This document shows, piece after piece, positions 46,598-53,387 of a DNA stretch of 53,387 nucleotides; the stretch's first letter is position 1; every line of letters starts with the position of its first letter. This DNA comes from Spartobacteria bacterium. Its GTDB lineage: Bacteria > Verrucomicrobiota > Verrucomicrobiia > Chthoniobacterales > UBA6821. The notes below the pieces were generated by a model. It was not told where the DNA came from and made no database searches. It saw only the letters and a list, made by a program, of their open reading frames with translations. The stretch is from the NCBI GenBank assembly GCA_947466005.1, contig CANIBV010000003.1, forward strand, positions 1-53,387, given 5' to 3'. A program made the translations under genes and the position numbers.

Positions 46598-47389
46598 TTA
46601 GGATACCTCTTTCTCATATTTCCGGCTGTATCGCACGAAGACGGAGAAGGAGGTTGCGTAGGCGATCCAGAACCCGGGAAATCCATCCAGAAAGCCGAGT
46701 CGCAGGAAGTAGGCGCGGACGAAGCGCCAGAGCGGGCGCAGGAGATTGGCAGAGAGAGACCAACTCTTACCCTGGAGATTCTGACGCTCGACAAACTCAT
46801 CGGCAAAGGGGCCGATCTTGTCGAGATAGCTCTGGATGGTCGGGTAGGAATCGTGATGCAGATCGCCGCGCAGGTGTTTCACAGCACCCTCCACGAGAAC
46901 GGTGTCATGAGCGGCATTTCCACCCATGCGAGCCTTCTCCCGACGGACAAGTCGCAGTTTGGCATCGGGATACCAGTCGCCGTGGGTGATCCAGCGTCCG
47001 AGGAAGCAGACCTTTCGGTTAAAGCGGCACCCATTGAACCACTCCACATCGCCGCTCCGAAAGAATTTCAAGATGGAGGCTTGGAGTTTCTCGGAGAGTT
47101 CCTCATCGCAGTCCAGCAGGAGCACCCAAGGCTGTGTGCAGTGGTCGATGGCGACCTGTTTTTGCGCCGAATGTCCGAGCCATGGTTGAGAGATGATCCG
47201 TGCTCCGGCCGCTTCCGCAAGCGCAACGGTTCCGTCAGTCGATCCGCTGTCCACCACGACGATCTCGCGAACAAGGCCTCGGGCGCTGGCGAGGCATTTT
47301 CCAATCCGGGATTGCTCGTTGAAGGAGGTGACCGCCAGCGATACAGGAGGAATGTCCAAGGCAGGAGGTGGGGATGAGGGGGTGTTCAT
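46598..47389 (-). CDS. Glycosyltransferase family 2 (LPS core type)
   Basis: VSLAVTSFNEQSRIGKCLASARGLVREIVVVDSGSTDGTVALAEAAGARI...LLLDCDEEL. Confidence 0.92.
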   Translation of the reverse strand: MNTPSSPPPALDIPPVSLAVTSFNEQSRIGKCLASARGLVREIVVVDSGSTDGTVALAEAAGARIISQPWLGHSAQKQVAIDHCTQPWVLLLDCDEELSEKLQASILKFFRSGDVEWFNGCRFNRKVCFLGRWITHGDWYPDAKLRLVRREKARMGGNAAHDTVLVEGAVKHLRGDLHHDSYPTIQSYLDKIGPFADEFVERQNLQGKSWSLSANLLRPLWRFVRAYFLRLGFLDGFPGFWIAYATSFSVFVRYSRKYEKEVS

Positions 47390-48207
47390 GACTGCTTCCC
47401 TTCGGCCTTTCCCTCTTGCTTTGCCTGATCCCAGAGCGTGTTCATTTCGGCGAGGGTCAGATCCGCGAAGGATTTTTCAGAGGGGGCGGCGGATTCCATG
47501 AAGGCAAAGCGTTTCATGAACTTGTCGGTTGCCGATTGCAGCGCTGACTCCGAATCAATGGAGAGCGCCCGCGAGAGATTGACGACGGCAAAGAGAAGGT
47601 CGCCCACCTCTTCGGTAAGTCGTTCCTGCGTGCCCGGTTTTCCGATGTCACCGAGTTCGGCTTCCACTTCCGCGATTTCCTCCCGGATCTTCTCCACGAC
47701 ATCCGCCGGCCGTTCCCAGTCGAATCTTACCTTGGCTGCCTTTTTTTGGATTTTCTGAGCACGTACCAATCCCGGAAAAGCTCTGGCCACCCCGTCCAGC
47801 AGGGAGGTTGGAGTGTTCTCTTCCACTCCCTTGGCGGCCCGCTCGGCTCGCTTGATCTCTTCCCACTGGGCCAAGACAGCCTCGCTGCTGTCGGCCGATG
47901 AACCGGCAAAGACATGGGGGTGGCGGCGGATAAGTTTTTCCGAGGCAGTGGTGGCGATGGCATCGAGCGTGAAGCTGTTCTGCTCGGAGGCGATTTCGGC
48001 CTGCATGAGGATGTTAATGAGGAGGTCGCCCAACTCCTCCTGAAGATCGGAGGTGTGTTCCCGCTCGATGGCATCGACAACTTCATAGGCCTCCTCCACG
48101 AGAGAGGGGCGAAGCGAGGAGGCTGTCTGCTCCCGATCCCAAGGGCAGCCGCCGGGAGCCCTCAGGCGCGCGATGATCCCCCGGAGTTGATCGACGCTTT
48201 GGCTCAT
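47386..48207 (-). CDS. mazG: Nucleoside triphosphate pyrophosphohydrolase
   Basis: IIARLRAPGGCPWDREQTASSLRPSLVEEAYEVVDAIE, EELGDLL, EVGDLLFAVVNLSR. Confidence 0.95.
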   Translation of the reverse strand: MSQSVDQLRGIIARLRAPGGCPWDREQTASSLRPSLVEEAYEVVDAIEREHTSDLQEELGDLLINILMQAEIASEQNSFTLDAIATTASEKLIRRHPHVFAGSSADSSEAVLAQWEEIKRAERAAKGVEENTPTSLLDGVARAFPGLVRAQKIQKKAAKVRFDWERPADVVEKIREEIAEVEAELGDIGKPGTQERLTEEVGDLLFAVVNLSRALSIDSESALQSATDKFMKRFAFMESAAPSEKSFADLTLAEMNTLWDQAKQEGKAEGKQS

Positions 48208-48227
48208 GTGAAAATAAAGGGGGGCTT

Positions 48228-49142
48228 CTAGCTCGATGATCCCCCACTCCGCTGCAGGATCGCCTGGCGGGCCTGCTCCAGGGAGGAACGCTCCGCCTCA
48301 CTCAGGCTATTGATTCCATGATGGCTGATCTTTTCCAGCAAGCGGTCCATCTCCACCTCCGGGTCCACAAAGGGAACGGATGGCCTCTTGGAATTCTTCC
48401 CCTCCGATGCATCGGACTTTGCCTTCGCCCTTGCCGCCGCCGCGATCCCTCCGGACATCGCTGAGAATCGGGGGGTGCGCTTTCCCAAGCCCGGAAGAGA
48501 CCAGCGGAAGGCGAGGCCGAACATCGGCTCCTCAAATCCCGCACGACGCATCAGGTGGACCGCCAGAACGCAGGAGGAGATCAGGACAAGGACCCTAGGT
48601 GGTTGATGGTCGGCAAGCAGTTGAAGCGAGGAGATGGCAAGCAGTCCCACGAAGACCCAGCGGGCAGCCATGCCAAAAAAGAACTGGGCGCCCGGATGCA
48701 TTGCGACAAAGGCCGCAAAGACAGCGAAATTCACCTCTTGGGCACCGGTCAGGGTCTGGGAAATTCCGGCATAGCCGAAGGCTTGGAGAAGCAGAGGTCC
48801 CAGTAAGATGAGTCCAGTGTAGAGAATGGCAAAGCGCTTCCATCCCAGGCCGTTCTCCACCTCCTTGCCAAAGTAGTAGAGCATCACCATCTCGAAGAGG
48901 AACCAGACCGAAGGACCGGCCACGAAGGCATAGGTGACAAGGCGCCAGACCTGGCCATGAGCCACCGCGGCGCTGCTGTAAGCAAGGGAATCAAGCAACG
49001 CGCCGTGACCGGATGCAAGCAAAAGGGTTGCGGTCACCATCGCTCCACTGTGCAGGGCAACCAGCAGGGTGATCAGGCGGATGGGGAATTCCCCAAGATG
49101 AAAAAGGGGTTCTTCCTCCCCGGCGCGAAAGACTGCAGACAT
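48228..49142 (-). CDS. Rhomboid-like membrane protein, apparently lacking the catalytic GxSG
   Basis: Six-TM layout. VWRLVTYAFVAGPSVWFLFEMVMLYYFGKEVENGLGWKRF is rhomboid-like. The expected GASG position reads GAQEVNFAVFAAFVAMHP. Confidence 0.75.
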   Translation of the reverse strand: MSAVFRAGEEEPLFHLGEFPIRLITLLVALHSGAMVTATLLLASGHGALLDSLAYSSAAVAHGQVWRLVTYAFVAGPSVWFLFEMVMLYYFGKEVENGLGWKRFAILYTGLILLGPLLLQAFGYAGISQTLTGAQEVNFAVFAAFVAMHPGAQFFFGMAARWVFVGLLAISSLQLLADHQPPRVLVLISSCVLAVHLMRRAGFEEPMFGLAFRWSLPGLGKRTPRFSAMSGGIAAAARAKAKSDASEGKNSKRPSVPFVDPEVEMDRLLEKISHHGINSLSEAERSSLEQARQAILQRSGGSSS

Positions 49143-49266
49143 CCCGTCATGATAGGGGGCACTGGAAAAATCGCAATGCGCCTGTGCGCCTGTGATCTCC
49201 TGCGATACGGAAATGAGGCGCGTGCCTCCAGCCCCAAGCCGCTGTGCCCTATTCTTACTGAATACC

Positions 49267-49431
49267 ATGCAGGCCCGGGATATCACCCACCCTTCCGATC
49301 GCCTCATCTCGGCGATGGAATGCATCTACTCGCACAAGATGACGGCGACTTCGGGAGGGAACCTCTCGAGCCTCGACGAGGAAGGCTCCAGCTGGATCAC
49401 GCAGTCCATGATCGCACGGCAGGAGGAATGA
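49267..49431 (+). pseudogene. Class II aldolase (AraD/FucA-like) N-terminal fragment
   Basis: DITHPSDRLISAMECIYSHKMTATSGGNLSSLDEEGSSWITQS matches the class II aldolase N-terminus, then the frame stops. Confidence 0.7.
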
Positions 49432-49496
49432 CTGGCCGGCTCTTATCGAGTCACCAGGGAAGCCGTGGCTGCGTGGCCCGCCTCACGCCGCCCTAA

Positions 49497-49745
49497 TAGG
49501 CGCAGAGATTTTAGAGGCAGAGCAAGGCGTGAGAACGAAGCCGTATCGATGAATACGGCGAGTGAATACCGGGCCGTGGGAACGGCCGGGATAGCCTTCA
49601 CGAAGTATAGCCCGCAAGGGCGCTACTCACGGGCGTGAGAGCGGCAACAGCAAAAACGCGCGGCACAAAACACCTTCAACGGGCGGGAGTAGGTTGAATC
49701 GCCGAAGGCTACCGAAAGGGCGAGCAGCGTGGGCACGCCCGAGTT
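49497..49745. repeat. Hairpin-rich intergenic mosaic
   Basis: GCCGTATcgatgaATACGGC (49540-49559), GGCCGTgggaACGGCC, GCCC-GCAA-GGGC (49610-49621), CTCACgggcGTGAG (49626-49639). Confidence 0.6.
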
Positions 49746-49756
49746 CAATTCCAAGC

Positions 49757-51058
49757 CTACAAAAGCAATAGAGCAGGGGACTCGAGCAGCTTGCGAAGGG
49801 CGGACATATACTCCGCTGCCACCGCCCCATCCACCACCCGATGGTCGCCGCTGAGAGTAATGCTCATCCTGTGGCCGATCTCGATCTCGTCACGGCTATT
49901 CACGACGGGCTTCTTGACGATGGCTCCGACGGCCAGGATCGCGGCCTGGGGAGGATTCACGATGGCGCAGAACTGCTCGATGCCATAAGAGCCGAGGTTG
50001 GAGACGGTGATGGTGCCTCCGGCATATTCGTCGGGCTTGAGCTTCTTGTCACGGGCGCGGGTCGCGAGATCCTTCACTGCGGCGCTGATTTCCTTGAGAG
50101 AAAGCTTCTGGGCGTCGCGGATAACGGGGGTGACAAGGCCATCCTCGACGGCGATCGCCACGGAGAGATTTACACTGCCGTACTCGATGATGGCGTCACC
50201 GGCGAAGGCGGCGTTGACCTTCGGTTTCTGCATGGCGGCGCGGGCCACGGCAGAGAGGGCGATATCGTTGAAGGTGATCTTGCCGCCACTGGCCTCAATG
50301 TATTCCTTGCGGAAGGCCATCATCGGTGCGGCGTCGATCTCAATGGAGAGATAGAAGTGCGGAATCTGGGTCTTGCTTGCCAGCAGTCGCTCGGCAATGA
50401 CGCGGCGCATACCGGAAAGAGGAACGCGGGTCTCGGGCATCCCGGCGATCGGGGTCGGGAGGATGGCGGCGACGGGTGAGGCACCCATCACGGGCGCGTT
50501 TGCGCCCCCTCCTACTGGAGCGTTCTCGACGTCAAAAGCAATGATGCGACCACCGGGGCCTGTGCCCTTGACGGCATCGAGTCGGACGCCGCGGGCATCG
50601 GCGATCTTGCGGGCAAGTGGTGAAGACTTGACCCTAATTCCGGCATTGATGTTACCGCCGGAAGCAGCTCCTCCTCCACCAGAGCGGAGAGCGGCGGCAC
50701 GAGCCCGGGGAGTGAGAGGACGGCCGGAAGAGATAGCGGGACGGAAGGTCGGGCCTTCAGCTGCAGCCGCAGCAGGAGCGGTGGGAGCAGGTGAGGCTTT
50801 CGGTTTGTCACCGGCTTTCTCCCCATCCTTCAGGACAAGGGCCAGCGCGGCGCCTACTAGGACCTTACCACCTTCTGGAACGAAAATATCGGCGAGCGTG
50901 CCCTCCTCAAAGGACTCCATCTCCATAGTTGCCTTGTCGGTCTCGACCTCTGCCAGAATGTCGCCTACTTCGATCTTGTCCCCCTTCTTCTTGTGCCAGC
51001 GCAGGAGGGTGCCCTCCGTCATGGTGTCGCTCAACTTGGGCATCGTGATCTCTGGCAT
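49757..51058 (-). CDS. pdhC: Pyruvate dehydrogenase E2, dihydrolipoamide acetyltransferase
   Basis: EVETDKATMEMESFEEG lipoyl site, peripheral-subunit-binding domain, C-terminal LSGDHRVVDGAVAAEYM. Confidence 0.95.
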   Translation of the reverse strand: MPEITMPKLSDTMTEGTLLRWHKKKGDKIEVGDILAEVETDKATMEMESFEEGTLADIFVPEGGKVLVGAALALVLKDGEKAGDKPKASPAPTAPAAAAAEGPTFRPAISSGRPLTPRARAAALRSGGGGAASGGNINAGIRVKSSPLARKIADARGVRLDAVKGTGPGGRIIAFDVENAPVGGGANAPVMGASPVAAILPTPIAGMPETRVPLSGMRRVIAERLLASKTQIPHFYLSIEIDAAPMMAFRKEYIEASGGKITFNDIALSAVARAAMQKPKVNAAFAGDAIIEYGSVNLSVAIAVEDGLVTPVIRDAQKLSLKEISAAVKDLATRARDKKLKPDEYAGGTITVSNLGSYGIEQFCAIVNPPQAAILAVGAIVKKPVVNSRDEIEIGHRMSITLSGDHRVVDGAVAAEYMSALRKLLESPALLLL

Positions 51059-51112
51059 GGTCGTAGGAAGTGTGTTATGGGCTAAAAGTTTCGAGAATCG
51101 CCGGGGAAATTT

Positions 51113-51192
51113 TCCCGCAGAGGCGCAGAGGCGCAGAGGAATGAAGTTGAAGTTATTTTCCTCCTCCGCGACTCCGCGACTCCGCGTGAGAA
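51113..51192. repeat. Family B element with divergent but internally homogeneous right arm
   Basis: Left TCCCGCAGAGGCGCAGAGGCGCAGAGGAATGAA; right CCTCCTCCGCGACTCCGCGACTCCGCGTGAGAA. Confidence 0.85.
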
Positions 51193-51230
51193 CATGCAGT
51201 CTTGGAAGGCAATGCGGTTCATGGAATGTA

Positions 51231-52205
51231 TCAAAAAGAGGAGAGGACCTTGGCTACGACGGCATGGGCGTCGGGAAGCTGAAGCTTCTCGAGCGGCATG
51301 CTGTAGATGGCCGGAGCATCGAGAGCCGTGACTCGTAGGACTGGTGCATCCAGATCGTCGAAGGCGTGCTCGGCAAGGAGGGCCGCGATCTGCGCGCTGA
51401 CGCCGCAGAAGGGCTTGTTCTCGTCGACTAGGACGGCGCGGTGAGTCTTGGCTACGGAATTGAGGATGGTCTCTTCGTCCAGCGGACGGATGGAGCGCAG
51501 GTCGACGACCTCGGCTTCGATGCCATGTTCTGTCGCTAGGATCTCGGCGGCGGCAAGGCAGGTGAGGACGGCGCGGCCATGGGCGATGAGGGAGACATCA
51601 AGCCCCTCGCGCTTCACTTCGGCAACGCCGAGCGGGATGGTGTAGGAACCGTCCGGAACCTCGCCGAGGTCACCGTAGAGAAGGGTGTTCTCCATGAAGC
51701 AGACGGTGTCATTATCACGGATGGAAGCAATCATGAGGCCCTTCGCATCGTAGGGAGTGGCAGGACAGACGACCTTCAGGCCGGGGGTGTTCGCCAGGAA
51801 GTTCTCCGGGGTGTGGGAGTGGGTCGCACCGACATTCGTGCCGCCGTTGGCAGGACCACGGATGACCATCGGTACATTGATGAGTCCGCCCGACATGTAG
51901 CGGATGCAGCCGGCGTTATTGATGATCTGGTCGAAGCCGACATACGCAAAGCTCCAGAACATGAGCTCAACCACCGGACGCAGGCCCATCATGGCGGCTC
52001 CGACGCCTAGACCGAGGAAAGCGGCTTCGCTGATCGGCGTGTCGATGACGCGCTTGGAGCCGAAACGCTTCCAGAGACCCTCGGTGACCTTGTAGGCGCC
52101 GTTGTACTGGGCGACTTCCTCACCCATGAGGAAGACGTTCTCGTCGCGGGTGAGCTCCTCGGCGAACGCGTCGTTGAGAGCCTGGCGGTAAGTGATGAGA
52201 GGCAT
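51231..52205 (-). CDS. pdhB: Pyruvate dehydrogenase E1 component, beta subunit
   Basis: MPLITYRQALNDAFAEELTRDENVFLMGEEVAQYNGAYKVTEGLWKRFG. Confidence 0.96.
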   Translation of the reverse strand: MPLITYRQALNDAFAEELTRDENVFLMGEEVAQYNGAYKVTEGLWKRFGSKRVIDTPISEAAFLGLGVGAAMMGLRPVVELMFWSFAYVGFDQIINNAGCIRYMSGGLINVPMVIRGPANGGTNVGATHSHTPENFLANTPGLKVVCPATPYDAKGLMIASIRDNDTVCFMENTLLYGDLGEVPDGSYTIPLGVAEVKREGLDVSLIAHGRAVLTCLAAAEILATEHGIEAEVVDLRSIRPLDEETILNSVAKTHRAVLVDENKPFCGVSAQIAALLAEHAFDDLDAPVLRVTALDAPAIYSMPLEKLQLPDAHAVVAKVLSSF

Positions 52206-52210
52206 GCGGG

Positions 52211-52250
52211 AAGGTGTTTAGCGGTTTAGGCTGTAGGCTATTAGGCTAGA
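52211..52250. repeat. Family F short tandem (TTTAGGC/TGTAGGC/TATTAGGC)
   Basis: gcggTTTAGGCTGTAGGCTATTAGGCTAGAG between pdhB and pdhA. Confidence 0.55.
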
Positions 52251-52311
52251 GAATGCCGCTTCGCGGTGCAGATCGAGGGAACCAGATGAAAAAAAGGCGT
52301 TCATGGCAGAC

Positions 52312-53373
52312 TTATTCGCTGAAGAAGTGACGGCCGGTCTGGCCGGCCTTGGTCTTGTGATCCACCTCGTGGTAGATATCCTCAAAGATGCTCTCCTCGG
52401 AGGGCCATGGGCTGGCGATACCAAACTCAGCCGCGGCAGCAGCTTCAGCCTTAACCTCGGCGTCGATTTTCTCGATCCCGGCCTGAGTGATCACCTTCTC
52501 GCTGAGAAGCTGGTTCTGCCAGAGAGTGATCGGGTCGTGCTCCATCTTGTAGAGATCGATTTCTTCGGGGGTGCGATACTTCTTGGTATTCGCATCAGCC
52601 ACGGAGTGGCCGTAGTAGCGGTAGGTAGAGACCTCAAGAACCATCGGCTTGGACTCGATGCGGGCACGCTCCATGGCGGCCCCGAGGCCGGCGCGCAGTT
52701 CGTAGAGGTTGAATCCCCCGCAGAGGGCCCAATCGACATCAAAGCCCTCGGCCCGCGAGGCAAGGGAGTGCCGGAGCGCAGAGGAGCGCTCAAGGCTGGT
52801 GCCCATGGAGTAGCCGTTGTTCTCGATGACATAGACGATCGGGAGATCCCAGAGAGCAGCGATATTCAGACACTCGCTGTAGACACCCTGGTTGACAGCA
52901 CCATCACCGAGGAAGGCCACGGCACAGCCTTTGACTCCTTTGTACTTGAGAGCGAAGGCCAGGCCGAGGCCAAGCGGGGTCTGGCCGGCGACGATGCCGT
53001 GGCCGCCCCAATAATGCTTGTCGGGAGCGAAGAAGTGCATCGACCCACCCTTGCCCTTGGAGCAGCCGGTTCCCTTTCCGAAGAGCTCGGCCATGCATTC
53101 GTTCATGCCCATGCCGACCGCCAGAGCGTGGCCGTGGTCGCGATAGGCGGTAATGATCTCGTCGTTACCATTCATCAAGGAAGCGGTGCCAACCGCAACC
53201 GACTCCTGGCCAATATAAAGGTGAAGGAAGCCTCCCATGATGCCCTGATTGTAGTATTTCAGAGCCTGCTGCTCAAAGCGGCGGATGCGGAGCATCTCGC
53301 GGAGGAAGTGGATCTTCTCGGCAGGCTTCAGAGAGGAGTTGAAGGGCGACTTGGAGAAATCGGAGGAAGTCAC
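52312..53373 (-). CDS. pdhA: Pyruvate dehydrogenase E1 component, alpha subunit
   Basis: EMLRIRRFEQQALKYYNQGIMGGFLHLYIGQESVAVG, GDGAVNQGVYSECLNIAALWDLPIVYVIENNGYSMGT. Confidence 0.96.
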   Translation of the reverse strand: MTSSDFSKSPFNSSLKPAEKIHFLREMLRIRRFEQQALKYYNQGIMGGFLHLYIGQESVAVGTASLMNGNDEIITAYRDHGHALAVGMGMNECMAELFGKGTGCSKGKGGSMHFFAPDKHYWGGHGIVAGQTPLGLGLAFALKYKGVKGCAVAFLGDGAVNQGVYSECLNIAALWDLPIVYVIENNGYSMGTSLERSSALRHSLASRAEGFDVDWALCGGFNLYELRAGLGAAMERARIESKPMVLEVSTYRYYGHSVADANTKKYRTPEEIDLYKMEHDPITLWQNQLLSEKVITQAGIEKIDAEVKAEAAAAAEFGIASPWPSEESIFEDIYHEVDHKTKAGQTGRHFFSE

Positions 53374-53387
53374 CTTGGGTGGGGCAG

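Noticed and set aside
1-53387. Search for retron, DGR, CRISPR-Cas, toxin-antitoxin, transposase or complete prophage
   Set aside because: No reverse transcriptase, Cas, transposase or structural phage motif was seen in the ORF translations.

Overview
This window is a GC-rich chromosomal segment. Gene content and the H1-like protein suggest Verrucomicrobiota/PVC, but that assignment is an inference. It is mostly housekeeping genes: secA, tadA, rpe, lpdA, mnmG, glnD, FtsX-type permease, TamB-like, yicC, gmk, coaC-like, suhB, ispF, cysS, folA, thyA, hisI, exbB/exbD/tonB-like, mpl, trxB, lolD, mazG and pdhC/pdhB/pdhA, plus one tRNA-Arg(TCT). The accessory content is small: an NgoMIV-like restriction-modification operon with an acidic third ORF, an integrase remnant beside the tRNA, and a class II aldolase fragment. 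Three signals stand out. (1) A likely replication origin lies at about 12.24-12.66 kb. It has an AT-rich tract, one perfect and two near-perfect DnaA boxes, a switch in gene polarity, mnmG next door, and two identical parS-like 16-mers in opposite orientation, one inside the mnmG coding sequence. (2) Most loose intergenic gaps carry a short tandem array of a 7-9 nt unit, often followed by an inverted copy. Several sequence-unrelated families share this design. (3) Several strong hairpin mosaics and unexplained non-coding regions could be ncRNA or terminator elements. No CRISPR array, complete prophage, reverse transcriptase or transposase was seen. All calls come from reading the sequence and the supplied ORF track; no database search was run.
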